Shown piece by piece: positions 1 to 8,676 of a stretch of DNA of 34,044 nucleotides. The position numbers and the translations under genes were made by a program. This DNA is from an uncultured Eubacteriales bacterium. GTDB taxonomy: Bacteria; Bacillota; Clostridia; Oscillospirales; CAG-272. The stretch covers positions 1 through 34,044 of the forward strand of contig CAKRMZ010000014.1 in the NCBI GenBank assembly GCA_934365155.1. The letters are read 5' to 3'. Position 1 is the first letter of the stretch; every line of letters starts with the position of its first letter. The notes under the pieces are model-generated. The model worked only from the letters and a program-made list of their open reading frames with translations. It was not told where the DNA came from and did no database searches.

Positions 1-139
1 GGATATTCGAAACGCCCTGCTCTCTCTGAACCTCAATGAAAATGTCCGCGGTGAGGTTCTGTCTCTGCAAAACTTTGCGGATCTTTCCGACATTTTGGAA
101 AAACGTGCACCGGTAGTTCTTGACAAAAAAATGTTTTAA
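1..139 (+). CDS. C-terminal end of an unidentified protein (partial)
   Basis: An open frame enters from the left edge (first full codon at base 2) and ends at TAA 137-139, giving the last 45 residues of a protein. The tail is soluble-looking, mixed charged and hydrophobic, and ends in VVLDKKMF. I do not recognise the family from so short a piece. The rpsF promoter lies inside its last codons (from base 120), so the next operon starts without a gap. That this is coding rests on the uninterrupted frame and its natural composition. Confidence 0.6.
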   Translation, partial: DIRNALLSLNLNENVRGEVLSLQNFADLSDILEKRAPVVLDKKMF

Positions 140-148
140 TGATATACT
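120..148 (+). promoter_or_regulatory. Sigma-A promoter of the rpsF operon
   Basis: TTGACA at 120-125 and TATACT at 143-148 are separated by exactly 17 bases. The -35 box overlaps the 3' end of the upstream gene. Transcription would start near 155, just before the leader hairpin at 159-192. Confidence 0.8.
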
Positions 149-158
149 TTTTGAGTTA

Positions 159-192
159 GATGTTACCGAAGGTCATCGGAGACATTAACATC
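159..192 (+). promoter_or_regulatory. Probable S6:S18 ribosomal-protein leader RNA
   Basis: A 7-bp stem (GATGTTA 159-165 with TAACATC 186-192) encloses a small hairpin formed by CCGA and TCGG around a six-base loop. The CCG next to the outer stem matches what is known of the S6:S18 autoregulatory motif, in which the S6:S18 complex binds its own mRNA. The element begins a few bases after the predicted start site. A second hairpin (GCCGG/CCGGC, about 195-218) sits between it and the rpsF ribosome binding site. The structures are seen; the S6:S18 identity is inferred from position and the CCG feature. Confidence 0.6.
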
Positions 193-245
193 CTTGCCGG
201 TTGAATTTCAATTCCGGCCAAAGTCCAAAAGGAGGTGTATTCAGA

Positions 246-536
246 ATGGAGAAAATAGTGAGTTCTTATGAAACGATGTTCATCATTGACAACCGTTTAG
301 ATGAAGCGGCAACCAAGGCCATCGTTGAAAAATTCACCGCCCTGATTTCCGAAAACGGCACAATTGAGTCCGTAAACGAATGGGGCAAGAAAAGACTGGC
401 TTATCCGATCAACGATCAGAATGACGGCTATTATGTTTTAATAGACTTCAGCTCAAGCCCGGATTTCATATCGGAATTAGACCGTGTCTTCAACATTACC
501 GAAGGCGTTGTCCGTTCCATGACCATTAAAAAATAA
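246..536 (+). CDS. rpsF: 30S ribosomal protein S6
   Basis: A protein of 96 residues, the usual S6 length. It carries the typical YETMFIID start of the fold, an internal NEWGKKRLAYPI segment and the closing RSMTIKK. S6 binds 16S rRNA in the central domain of the small subunit as a pair with S18. The ATG at 246 is chosen because AAAGGAGG lies just upstream (about 229-236); the frame is also open further upstream, but that part is leader RNA. First gene of the rpsF-ssb-rpsR operon and probably regulated through the leader at 159-192. Confidence 0.97.
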   Translation: MEKIVSSYETMFIIDNRLDEAATKAIVEKFTALISENGTIESVNEWGKKRLAYPINDQNDGYYVLIDFSSSPDFISELDRVFNITEGVVRSMTIKK

Positions 537-565
537 GCAAATTAAAATTTGGGAAAGGAAATACT

Positions 566-1012
566 ATGGCAAGCTTGAATCTCAATAAAGTTGTTTTAGC
601 CGGACGCATTACAGCAGATCCCGAACTCAAGACGACCCAAAGCGGCATTTCGGTTACAACCTTTTCTTTAGCAATTAATCGCCGCTACTCCAAAGACCGT
701 GAGCAGCAGCAAGCAGATTTTATTACTATTGTAGCATGGAGAAACACCGCGGAATTCATTACCAAATATTTCAGAAAAGGTAGCGCCATTTGTATTACCG
801 GATCGATCCAAACCAGAAGTTGGACCGATAATCAAGGCAATAAACGCTATGCAACCGAAGTTGTCGCCGATGAAGCAATATTTGTAGACAGCAAGTCCGA
901 TTCTGCTCCGGCGCAAACTTTCGGAGAGGCGCCCGCCTCCTATGCTGCACCGTCGGCGGATCCCGCGCCGAATTTTGAGGAGATTTCCGGCGACGACGAT
1001 TTGCCGTTTTAA
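566..1012 (+). CDS. ssb: Single-stranded DNA-binding protein
   Basis: A protein of 148 residues. The OB-fold occupies about residues 1-110, with NKVVLAGRITADPELK near the start and TRSWTDNQGNKRYATEVVAD later. A Pro/Ala-rich flexible linker follows, then the acidic tip ending DDDLPF, which recruits replication and repair partners. It coats ssDNA during replication, recombination and repair. The gene lies 29 bases after rpsF with GGAAAGGAAA as ribosome binding site, in the standard rpsF-ssb-rpsR order. Confidence 0.97.
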   Translation: MASLNLNKVVLAGRITADPELKTTQSGISVTTFSLAINRRYSKDREQQQADFITIVAWRNTAEFITKYFRKGSAICITGSIQTRSWTDNQGNKRYATEVVADEAIFVDSKSDSAPAQTFGEAPASYAAPSADPAPNFEEISGDDDLPF

Positions 1013-1059
1013 TCCTCGCATAGTGCATTGCTCATTCTAAATAAGGAGGGAAATTCATA

Positions 1060-1347
1060 ATGGATAAAGAAAAAGAAGTCAAAGAGCCCCAGCAGCAACA
1101 GCAACAGCAGCAAAGAGCGGTTCGTACTGCCGGCCCGCGCAGAAGAAAAAAAGTTTGCGCATTCTGTGCTGAAAAAGTGGAGTGTGTTGACTATAAAGAT
1201 GTGGTAAGACTCAGAAAATATGTTTCCGAGCGTGCTAAAATCCTACCCCGCAGAATTACCGGCACCTGCGCAAAACATCAGAGACAGCTCACCACCGCAA
1301 TCAAACGTTCCCGCTATATGGCTTTAATGCCTTATATCAGCGACTGA
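1060..1347 (+). CDS. rpsR: 30S ribosomal protein S18
   Basis: A protein of 95 residues. The core (about residues 26-95) is a standard S18, including the CAFC...C...C cysteines of the zinc-binding type and the PRRITGTCAKHQRQL segment that contacts rRNA and S6. The N-terminal extension is unusual, with eight consecutive glutamines at residues 11-18 encoded by mixed CAG and CAA codons. AAGGAGGG precedes the ATG. Last gene of the operon, followed by a strong terminator. Confidence 0.97.
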   Translation: MDKEKEVKEPQQQQQQQQRAVRTAGPRRRKKVCAFCAEKVECVDYKDVVRLRKYVSERAKILPRRITGTCAKHQRQLTTAIKRSRYMALMPYISD

Positions 1348-1366
1348 GAACGAAACACCAGTCAAA

Positions 1367-1406
1367 AAAATGCAGAGGATATCAAAAACCTCTGCATTTT
1401 ATTTTT
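1367..1406 (+). terminator. Intrinsic terminator after rpsR
   Basis: A 12-bp stem (1367-1378 with 1389-1400, core ATGCAGAGG/CCTCTGCAT), a 10-base loop, then TTTTATTTTT. The left arm is A-rich, so it can also work leftward for the converging gene that ends at 1434. Confidence 0.9.
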
Positions 1407-1433
1407 GCCTCAGGGCAATGTGTTAAAATAAAT

Positions 1434-2864
1434 TTATCCTTTTTGATGATAAATCGCTTCAAACCGGGCATAGGCATCCGCATCGGCCGTACGGATCATC
1501 TTGAGCAATTCCTCATCTCCCATAACCGTATTTCTGCCCTTGACGTATTCAGCATCAACCATTTCTTTCACCTGCTTGCAGAGTTCGCACTGCTTCGGCA
1601 CCGCATTTTCTCCCTTCAGATGAAAATATCCGTTAATCCAATGGGCAATTCCGGCCAAGCCGCTATGCGAATCAATCGAAACCTTCGCCGGACGGTTTAA
1701 GATTTTTTCGGTATCAAAGATATTATAAATCTCCTCGTCTTTAAGCAAGCCGTCTGCATGAATTCCAGCCTTGGTTACATTGAAGTTCCGGCCGACAAAG
1801 GGCGTGCGCGGCGGGATTTCATATCCGATTTCCTGCTCAAAATAATCAGCAATCTCGGTAATAACCGACAAGTCCATTCCATCGGTACTTCCGCGAAGCG
1901 ATGCATATTCAATCGCCATGGCCTCCAACGGGCAATTTCCCGTACGCTCTCCGATTCCAAGAAGGGAGCAGTTTACACCGGAGCATCCGTAAAGCCAAGC
2001 GGTAGCCGCGTTGCTTACCACCTTATAAAAGTCATTGTGTCCGTGCCATTCCAACATCTCTGCCGGAATGCCCGCATAATGATTTAAGCCGTAAATAATT
2101 CCCTGCACGCTGCGCGGGAGTGCCGTTCCGGGATAAGATACCCCGTATCCCATCGTATCGCAGGCGCGAATTTTGACAGGCGTTCCGTACTCCTGTCCCA
2201 ATTTCCAAAGAGCTTCCGCAAGCGGAACCACAAAGCCGTAGAAATCCGCACGGGTAATATCCTCAAAATGGCAGCGCGGACGGATTCCGTATTCCAACAC
2301 GCTTTTTACTACACCCAAATATTTATCCATTGCCGCCGCGCGGGTTAATCCCATCTTTTTATAGATATGATAATCCGAGCAACTGACTAAAATACCGGTC
2401 TCTTTGATTCCTAAATTTTTCACCAATTTAAAATCATTTTCACTGGCACGAATCCAGCTCGTAATCTCCGGGAATTCATATCCCTTCTCCATACAAGCCT
2501 TTACCGCCTCACGGTCTTTATCCGTATAAACAAAAAACTCACTTTGACGAATAATCCCGCGCGGTCCGCTGAGTTTATGCAACAAATCATAAATATGCAC
2601 AATCTGCTCCACCGTAAACGGCGCCGTAGATTGCTGTCCGTCCCGAAAAGTCGTGTCGGTTATCCAAATATCCGCCGGAGTGTTCATCGGCACAGTGCGG
2701 TGGTTAAACGCTACCTTCGGCACGGTCTCATAATCGTAAAGATGCCGATAAAGATTCGGATTTTGCCGTTCTTGAAGCTGATATTTATAAGCAGATTGCT
2801 CCAACACATTGGTATTATGTGAAAAATATAAAGTTGTTTTTGTCAAATCGGTCGGTTCATTCAT
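1434..2864 (-). CDS. Re-citrate synthase / homocitrate synthase-like enzyme
   Basis: A protein of 476 residues of the DRE-TIM pyruvate-carboxyltransferase family (isopropylmalate, homocitrate and Re-citrate synthases). The TIM-barrel metal site is visible: DTTFRDGQQ near residue 70, CHFEDITRADFYG, the EWHGHND metal-ligand motif and GERTGN. The family condenses acetyl-CoA with a 2-oxoacid. The roughly 65-residue N-terminal extension and the wording around RQSEFFVY and HFEDITRADFYGFV resemble, from memory, the Re-citrate synthases of strict anaerobes rather than LeuA; LeuA's C-terminal allosteric domain is absent. If so it makes citrate from oxaloacetate for glutamate synthesis. Monocistronic, with a promoter at 2898-2926. 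Exact substrate unproven. Confidence 0.72.
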   Translation of the reverse strand: MNEPTDLTKTTLYFSHNTNVLEQSAYKYQLQERQNPNLYRHLYDYETVPKVAFNHRTVPMNTPADIWITDTTFRDGQQSTAPFTVEQIVHIYDLLHKLSGPRGIIRQSEFFVYTDKDREAVKACMEKGYEFPEITSWIRASENDFKLVKNLGIKETGILVSCSDYHIYKKMGLTRAAAMDKYLGVVKSVLEYGIRPRCHFEDITRADFYGFVVPLAEALWKLGQEYGTPVKIRACDTMGYGVSYPGTALPRSVQGIIYGLNHYAGIPAEMLEWHGHNDFYKVVSNAATAWLYGCSGVNCSLLGIGERTGNCPLEAMAIEYASLRGSTDGMDLSVITEIADYFEQEIGYEIPPRTPFVGRNFNVTKAGIHADGLLKDEEIYNIFDTEKILNRPAKVSIDSHSGLAGIAHWINGYFHLKGENAVPKQCELCKQVKEMVDAEYVKGRNTVMGDEELLKMIRTADADAYARFEAIYHQKG

Positions 2865-2897
2865 ATTGATACCCTCATTTTAAAATCACTTTCTATT

Positions 2898-2926
2898 ATT
2901 GTACCTCATTCATTTGCAAAATGCAA
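2898..2926 (-). promoter_or_regulatory. Promoter of the Re-citrate synthase-like gene
   Basis: On the minus strand TTGCAT (2926-2921) and TACAAT (2903-2898) are 17 bases apart, about 35 bases before the start codon. A short inverted repeat, TTGCA-AAA-TGCAA (2914-2926), overlaps the -35 box and could be an operator; that part is speculative. Confidence 0.65.
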
Positions 2927-3005
2927 GAATATACGTTTTTTTTCATATTTCAGACTCCAATCTATAATAATTGTCAAAAAACAACCTGTTTTCAACAAAA
3001 CCTTG

Positions 3006-3011
3006 TATAAT
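3006..3011 (+). promoter_or_regulatory. Possible -10 box for the MATE gene
   Basis: A perfect TATAAT lies 79 bases before the MATE start codon, but no good -35 box is found 16-18 bases upstream. The rest of the AT-rich 2865-3089 gap shows no gene or structured RNA. Confidence 0.35.
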
Positions 3012-3089
3012 ATGCCGATTCAAAACCCCTCGGGAATATAATAAAATAAAACACAGAGAGCTGAATGAAAAGAAAAACGAGGAATACTT

Positions 3090-4436
3090 ATGATTACGAA
3101 TATGACAGAAGGCAAGCCCTCCACTGTTTTACTAAAATTTTCTTTGCCGATGCTGCTCAGCATCGTATTTCAGCAGCTCTATAATATTGCCGACAGTGTA
3201 ATTGCCGGCAAATTTATCAGCATTGACGCACTGGCTGCGGTCGGAGCATCTTATCCGGTTACCATGATTTTTATGGCCATCGCCACCGGAATGAATATCG
3301 GTGCCGCAGTAATTATATCGCAATTTTTCGGAGCCAAGCAATATAAGCAAACCAAAACAGCGATTTACACCTCTATTATTTCCGCAGTCACCATTGCGCT
3401 TATTTTAACTCTTTGCGGTGCACTGCTCTGCTCATGGCTGATGCAGCTTTTGCAAACACCAAACGGCATTTTCTCCGACTGCAAAGCGTATTTGGATATT
3501 TATATTTTCGGACTCGGATTTTTATTCCTTTATAATATCTGCACCGGAATTTTTACGGCCCTCGGAGATTCCCGCACCCCGCTCTATTTCTTAATCGGCT
3601 CCTCGGTCGGAAATATTCTTTTGGATATTCTTTTTGTAACCAAGCTTCATCTCGGCGTACCCGGCGTTGCTCTTGCTACATTTCTCTGTCAGGGCATCGC
3701 CGCAATTCTCGCCTTTATTTGCCTGATGCTTCGCATCCGTCAACTTCCCCATGAGGGAAAAAACCGTTATTTTTCCTTTCCGATTCTCAGAAGTATAATG
3801 ATTGTATCCATCCCCAGTATTCTGCAGCAAAGCTTTGTTTCCGTAGGCAATCTGTTTATTCAGGGGCTTGTCAATTCGTTTGATTCCTCCGCCATTCTTG
3901 CGGGATATTCTGCGGCAATCAAACTCAACACCTTTGCCGTAACCTCTTTTACCGCGCTCGGAAACAGCATGTCCTCCTTTACCGCACAGAATATCGGTGC
4001 GAAGAAGCCGGATCGTGTAAAAAAAGGGCTCCGCGTCTCCATATGGATGCTTCTCATTGTTTCTCTTATTTTTACGGTAGCGTATTCCTTCTTCGGCAAT
4101 ATTTGCGCTAACCTGTTTATCGATCCCGGCGAAGCCGACTATTCTGAAACGCTCCGTGTTGCCATGAATTTTTTAAAGATTGTATCTCCGTTTTATTTCG
4201 TTGTTTCACTGAAATTAGTGATTGACGGTGTTTTGCGCGGAGCCGGAGCGATGGCAGCTTTTATGACTTCTACATTCTCCGATCTGATTCTTCGGGTTGT
4301 TCTGTCTTATCTTTTATCTCCCGTTTACGCAGAAAACGGCATATGGATTTCCTGGCCGATCGGCTGGATCATCGCATCGATTGTTTCCTGCCTATTCTAT
4401 TTTTTCTCCCATTGGCAGAAAAAGAGTTTTACATAA
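3090..4436 (+). CDS. MATE family multidrug/toxin efflux transporter
   Basis: A protein of 448 residues with about 12 hydrophobic segments in two homologous halves, the normal MATE size and layout. The opening is typical of the family, with GKPSTVLLKFSLPML followed by QQLYNIADSVIAG. MATE proteins sit in the cytoplasmic membrane and expel cationic compounds in exchange for Na+ or H+. GAGGA six bases before the ATG supports the start. It stands alone, converging on pepF across a shared terminator, so the substrate cannot be told from context. Confidence 0.93.
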   Translation: MITNMTEGKPSTVLLKFSLPMLLSIVFQQLYNIADSVIAGKFISIDALAAVGASYPVTMIFMAIATGMNIGAAVIISQFFGAKQYKQTKTAIYTSIISAVTIALILTLCGALLCSWLMQLLQTPNGIFSDCKAYLDIYIFGLGFLFLYNICTGIFTALGDSRTPLYFLIGSSVGNILLDILFVTKLHLGVPGVALATFLCQGIAAILAFICLMLRIRQLPHEGKNRYFSFPILRSIMIVSIPSILQQSFVSVGNLFIQGLVNSFDSSAILAGYSAAIKLNTFAVTSFTALGNSMSSFTAQNIGAKKPDRVKKGLRVSIWMLLIVSLIFTVAYSFFGNICANLFIDPGEADYSETLRVAMNFLKIVSPFYFVVSLKLVIDGVLRGAGAMAAFMTSTFSDLILRVVLSYLLSPVYAENGIWISWPIGWIIASIVSCLFYFFSHWQKKSFT

Positions 4437-4452
4437 TAGAAATCACTTTCAT

Positions 4453-4494
4453 AAAAAAGCATCCGCAGGACAGTCGTCTTGCAGATGCTTTTTT
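4453..4494. terminator. Bidirectional terminator between the MATE gene and pepF
   Basis: A long inverted repeat: AAAAAAGCATC at 4453-4463 pairs with GATGCTTTTTT at 4484-4494, and the stem continues inward with one mismatch. A-run on one side and T-run on the other make it usable by both converging genes. Confidence 0.9.
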
Positions 4495-4577
4495 CTATGC
4501 TTTAAAATTCAAAGCTATTTATTTTCCCTTCGAAAGCACGGCACACCGTCATATCGCACGATATTTCGGTTGCCGCT

Positions 4578-6353
4578 TTACGGAATTTGCTCAAACTCGT
4601 CCAAGGCATCTTTGAAGGACTGCATACAACGTTTATAGGCATCCGGCTTCTCAAGGTCCACTCCCGCCAACTTCAAAAGCTCAACCGGACTGTCACTGCC
4701 GCCGGAGGACAAGAAACGAAAATAATCTGCAACGGCAGGCGCACCTTCGGAAAGAATGCGCTCCGCAATCGACACGGCGGAGATAATTCCCGTCGCGTAT
4801 TTGTAGACATAAAAGCTGGTATAAAAATGCGGAATCCGTGCCCATTCATAGGCAATCTCCGGATCGGATACCACACTGTCACCATAATATTTGCGATTTA
4901 AATCCAAATATTTTTCACACAGCACATCTTTCGTCAGCGGCTCCCCGTTCTGCGCCATCTCATGTGCAATATATTCAAATTCCGCAAACTGCGTTTGCCG
5001 GAAAAGCGTGCTTTTAATCGTGTCCATATAATAAGACAGCAAATATTTTCGAAGTTTCGGATCATCGGAGGTATTTAACAGATGTTTAATCAAAAGCACC
5101 TCGTTGACGGTGCTCGCTACCTCGGCTACAAAAATCCGGTAATCTGCTTTTTCCTGCGGTTGAGAGCGCTCTGAAAAATAGGAATGCATCGCATGTCCCA
5201 ATTCATGTGCAATCGTAAAAATATCGCCGGTTGTTTGTTGATAATTTAAAAGGACATAAGGGTGTGCAAGACCGAAAACGCTGATGCTGTATGCACCGCT
5301 GCGTTTGCCGGCGGTTTCTTCCACATCAATCCACCCCTCATCATGCGCACGGTTCAACAGTCTCTCGTATTCCTCACCCAAGGGATGAAGCCCTGTCTTC
5401 ACAATACGAAATGCCTCTTCATAGTCTACCTGAATGTCCGCATCCTCAACAAGCGAGGTATGAATATCCCACATATGCAGTTTCGGAAGTCCTAAGATTT
5501 TTTTGCGGTCGGCAAAATACCGGTGCAAAATCGGCAGTGCTTCATTGACGCTTTTCAGCAAATTATCATAAACCTTGGTACTCACATCCTCACCATGCAG
5601 CGCCATGGAAAGGCAACTGTCATATTTTCGGATCTTCGCCAAAAACACATCCTTTTCCACATTGCCCGTATACGCTGCCGTAATCGTATTAATCAATCCG
5701 ATATACGCCTTATAATAAGCAGTAAATGCCGAACGACGAAGCCGACGGTTTGGCGAACGCATGCACACACCGAACATGCTGTGCGTCACACATATTTTTT
5801 CTTTTTCGCTTCGAATCGTCGGAAACGGGAAATCCGCATTGTCAATCATAGAAAATACATTTTGATAGCCACTAAAAACCCGGCCCTCCAGTGACAACAA
5901 CTGTTCGACTTCGGCAGAAAGCACATGCGGCTTTTGTTGAATCAACATCCGCAAAGTATAATCATAATCCCGCAGACGCTCATCCCTTGCGAATTCTTCT
6001 AATTTTTCCAACGGCAAATCCGTAAGCTCCGGTGTAATAAAGGCTGCCTGTTCCGCGAATTTCATCTGTAAGAGCTCCGCGCGGGATAGCAGTGCCGTGA
6101 ATTCTGAATTTCGCGTATCCTCATCATGGCGCATAAAGGCATAAACACCGAGCTTCGAAATTTTTGCCGTCACCGTATTTAATTTCTGAAAGCAAGCAAG
6201 AAGATTTTCCGCTGTATTGAGTTTTCCGCGATAAACGGAAAGATCAAGCTCTTTTTCGGTCTCCCGATAGAGTTTTTCCCACTCCTCACCGCTTTTAAAA
6301 ATATCTTCTGTCTTCCACTTCAAATGGCTTGGGATATCCGCACGTTCTTTCAT
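4578..6353 (-). CDS. pepF: Oligoendopeptidase F (M3 family)
   Basis: A cytoplasmic zinc oligopeptidase of 591 residues. The catalytic HELGH of the M3 family lies around residue 383 (AHELGHAMHSYF), with the downstream conserved YYMDTIKSTLFRQTQFAEFE helix. PepF proteins cleave medium-length peptides and are near 600 residues, so this is full length. The ATG at 6353 is preferred because AAAGGAAAA lies just upstream; an ATG seven codons earlier is in frame but would place that site inside the gene. The gene follows hisK by 102 bases with no clear terminator between, so read-through from the his operon is possible. Confidence 0.95.
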   Translation of the reverse strand: MKERADIPSHLKWKTEDIFKSGEEWEKLYRETEKELDLSVYRGKLNTAENLLACFQKLNTVTAKISKLGVYAFMRHDEDTRNSEFTALLSRAELLQMKFAEQAAFITPELTDLPLEKLEEFARDERLRDYDYTLRMLIQQKPHVLSAEVEQLLSLEGRVFSGYQNVFSMIDNADFPFPTIRSEKEKICVTHSMFGVCMRSPNRRLRRSAFTAYYKAYIGLINTITAAYTGNVEKDVFLAKIRKYDSCLSMALHGEDVSTKVYDNLLKSVNEALPILHRYFADRKKILGLPKLHMWDIHTSLVEDADIQVDYEEAFRIVKTGLHPLGEEYERLLNRAHDEGWIDVEETAGKRSGAYSISVFGLAHPYVLLNYQQTTGDIFTIAHELGHAMHSYFSERSQPQEKADYRIFVAEVASTVNEVLLIKHLLNTSDDPKLRKYLLSYYMDTIKSTLFRQTQFAEFEYIAHEMAQNGEPLTKDVLCEKYLDLNRKYYGDSVVSDPEIAYEWARIPHFYTSFYVYKYATGIISAVSIAERILSEGAPAVADYFRFLSSGGSDSPVELLKLAGVDLEKPDAYKRCMQSFKDALDEFEQIP

Positions 6354-6455
6354 AATTACCGATTTTCCTTTCATTTGTATTTTCTGCCATCCGGATTTAT
6401 TTGCAGATAGACACTAAAAAATGATACAGTTTATTATTTCCGAAAAGCTCCCTCT

Positions 6456-7274
6456 TTACTCCGAAATGGATACATCAAAAAATCCGGATGCCGCTTTGAC
6501 CTTCACATGGTCAAAGCCAAGGGAAACAAGCCGTTTGCAAGCTTCCGAAAAACCAAAGCCCAATGTTTTTGCACTGTGGCTGTCGGAACTCAAAATCACA
6601 TCGCAGCCACGGGACCGAATTTCACGCAGCAAAAAATCCTCCGGATACGGCGTGTTTCGATATCCTCTGGCAATCGCTCCGCAATTCAGTTCAAAAATCG
6701 GATGCTCCTCGGCAATTGTCGCGAGCGCCTCCAGTGCCGCACGGCGATACTCCGGCAAGGTCGTATCAAAAAGCTTTCCGTTCTCATTGAATTTGGTGAT
6801 CAAATCAAAATGTCCGATAATATCGGCATGCATCGGCGGAATTCGCTCAGCCAGCGTACGATAATATTCCTTTGCAAAAGCAAGATAATCGCCCCCGAAA
6901 TACCGTCGGACCGTATCGCTGCAGCTTTCTTCGCTCTCATCCACCGAGCGGTATTCTCCGTTTATGAAAATATAGTGGAGCGAAGCGATCACATAATCAT
7001 AAGAATATCCGTCCGGACCGGAAAAAGCATCCTTCTCGATTCCAAGCAGCACATCCATCCTATCTCGATACTGTTCCTGCAAAGCATGAATCCTTGAAAT
7101 ATAGCAAGCGGTATTCTCCAAAGACATGCAAAAGCTGCTGTCAAAAGAAGTATAGCCGTGCCCTGAAAAACCGATGGATGCAAACCCTCTCCGATATGCC
7201 TCGGCAGCAATCGTCTCCGGACTGTCACTGCCATCGCAAAAAGAGGTATGCACATGCAAATCCGAGCGAATCAT
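6456..7274 (-). CDS. hisK: Histidinol-phosphatase, PHP type
   Basis: A protein of 272 residues of the PHP metal-dependent phosphoesterase superfamily. The opening DLHVHTSFCDGS supplies metal ligands (His7, His9), with further ligands in GFSGHGY, MHADIIGHFD, FELNCGA and SSDSH. It removes phosphate from L-histidinol phosphate, the penultimate stage of histidine synthesis. Last gene of the operon; its ATG overlaps the hisIE stop (TGATG). No HAD-type phosphatase domain is fused to HisB, so HisK is the only candidate for this step here. Confidence 0.93.
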   Translation of the reverse strand: MIRSDLHVHTSFCDGSDSPETIAAEAYRRGFASIGFSGHGYTSFDSSFCMSLENTACYISRIHALQEQYRDRMDVLLGIEKDAFSGPDGYSYDYVIASLHYIFINGEYRSVDESEESCSDTVRRYFGGDYLAFAKEYYRTLAERIPPMHADIIGHFDLITKFNENGKLFDTTLPEYRRAALEALATIAEEHPIFELNCGAIARGYRNTPYPEDFLLREIRSRGCDVILSSDSHSAKTLGFGFSEACKRLVSLGFDHVKVKAASGFFDVSISE

Positions 7275-7915
7275 CAGGTCATCTTCTCCTGTTTTACCTT
7301 GTGATCGATAATATGACGGGATGCAAGCTCCGCCACGATATCATCCACTTGAATTCCCATTTCCACCATCAGAACCATTATATGATAGCAGAGATCGGCA
7401 ATTTCATAAATTGTTTCCGCACGGTCCTCCGCCTTTGCGGCAATAATCACCTCTGTGGATTCTTCTCCGACTTTCTTTAAAATTTTATCAAGGCCCTTTT
7501 CAAACAGATATGTGGTATAGGAATCCTTCGGCATTTCCGCCTTGCGGCCGCAAAGCATATTATATAAAATTTGTACAGAGAATTTTTCTTCTTTTCCATA
7601 CACCGGATGAATAAAACAAGAGTCCGAACCGGTATGGCATGCCGGTCCCTCCTTATGCACACGTATTAACAGTGCGTCATTGTCGCAGTCGGCACAAATA
7701 CTCACAATATGCTGGATATTTCCCGAGCTTTCCCCCTTGCGCCAAAGTTCTTTTCGAGAACGGGACCAAAAGCAGGTGCGCCCCTCTTTTATACTGATTT
7801 CCAAACTTTCCCGATTCATATACGCCAGTGTAAGAACATCACCGGAATCTGCATCGGTTACTACGGCGGGAATCAATCCCTGCGTGTCAAACTTCAACTC
7901 ATCGATATTCATCAT
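7274..7915 (-). CDS. hisIE: Bifunctional phosphoribosyl-AMP cyclohydrolase / phosphoribosyl-ATP pyrophosphatase
   Basis: A protein of 213 residues with two fused domains. HisI (about 1-108) shows the zinc cysteines in CADC (74-77), CHT (93) and Cys100, and the SRSRKELWRKGESSGN segment. HisE (about 115-205) shows the EESTEVIIAAK motif of the all-alpha NTP pyrophosphohydrolase fold. Together they carry out steps 2 and 3 of histidine synthesis, hydrolysing PR-ATP to PR-AMP and opening its purine ring. The start overlaps the hisF stop by 4 bases (ATGA), and a second ATG follows directly. Confidence 0.96.
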   Translation of the reverse strand: MMNIDELKFDTQGLIPAVVTDADSGDVLTLAYMNRESLEISIKEGRTCFWSRSRKELWRKGESSGNIQHIVSICADCDNDALLIRVHKEGPACHTGSDSCFIHPVYGKEEKFSVQILYNMLCGRKAEMPKDSYTTYLFEKGLDKILKKVGEESTEVIIAAKAEDRAETIYEIADLCYHIMVLMVEMGIQVDDIVAELASRHIIDHKVKQEKMT

Positions 7916-8676
7916 CGTATTCTCCTTGTCGGAATGCCCTCGGCATTCAGTCTCTCCTTTAATTCTTCAATCGTGACCTCTCCAAAATGGAAAATCGAGG
8001 CAGCCAGTCCGGCATCAACCTTTGGCAGGGTCTCAAACAACCGGACAAAATCCTCCACGCTTCCGGCACCGCCTGAGGCAATAATCGGAACAGACACCGT
8101 ATCACACACGGCGCGCAACATTTCAAAATCAAAGCCGCGTTTCACACCGTCCGTATCAATGCTGTTTACTACAATCTCTCCGGCTCCGTCCTCAACACCC
8201 CGCCGAATCCACTCCAAAGCGTCCATGCCGGTATTTTCACGTCCCCCCTTTGCGAACACGCAAAACTGTCCGTTTACCCGCTTGACATCGACGGATAGCA
8301 CCACACATTGGCTCCCGTAGAGTTTTGCCGCATCTCGGATCAGTGAGGGATTTCGAATGGCCCCGGAATTGACCGAGACCTTATCGGCTCCGCATTTCAG
8401 CACTCTGTCAAAATCAGAGGTCGTTTGAATTCCTCCGCCTACCGTCAGCGGAATAAAAACACTTCCCGCAACCTCTTTTAAAATCTCCGAAAACAGCGCT
8501 CGATCCTCAGCAGAAGCCGTAATATCATAAAACACAAGTTCATCCGCTCCGTGCTCGCTGTAATATCGCGCCAATTCCACCGGAGAAGATACATCCGACA
8601 GCCCTAAAAAATTGACGCCTTTGACAACTCGCCCGTCTTTCACATCAAGGCACGGGATAATACGCTTGGTAATCAT
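7912..8676 (-). CDS. hisF: Imidazole glycerol phosphate synthase, cyclase subunit
   Basis: A (beta/alpha)8 barrel of 254 residues. Catalytic Asp11 (IIPCLDVKDGRVVKG) and Asp130 (LSVDVKR) are both present, with the phosphate-binding GGGI and IIASGGAGS loops. It takes ammonia from HisH and converts PRFAR to imidazole glycerol phosphate plus AICAR. Overlaps hisA by 4 bases (ATGA) and hisIE by 4. Confidence 0.97.
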   Translation of the reverse strand: MITKRIIPCLDVKDGRVVKGVNFLGLSDVSSPVELARYYSEHGADELVFYDITASAEDRALFSEILKEVAGSVFIPLTVGGGIQTTSDFDRVLKCGADKVSVNSGAIRNPSLIRDAAKLYGSQCVVLSVDVKRVNGQFCVFAKGGRENTGMDALEWIRRGVEDGAGEIVVNSIDTDGVKRGFDFEMLRAVCDTVSVPIIASGGAGSVEDFVRLFETLPKVDAGLAASIFHFGEVTIEELKERLNAEGIPTRRIR

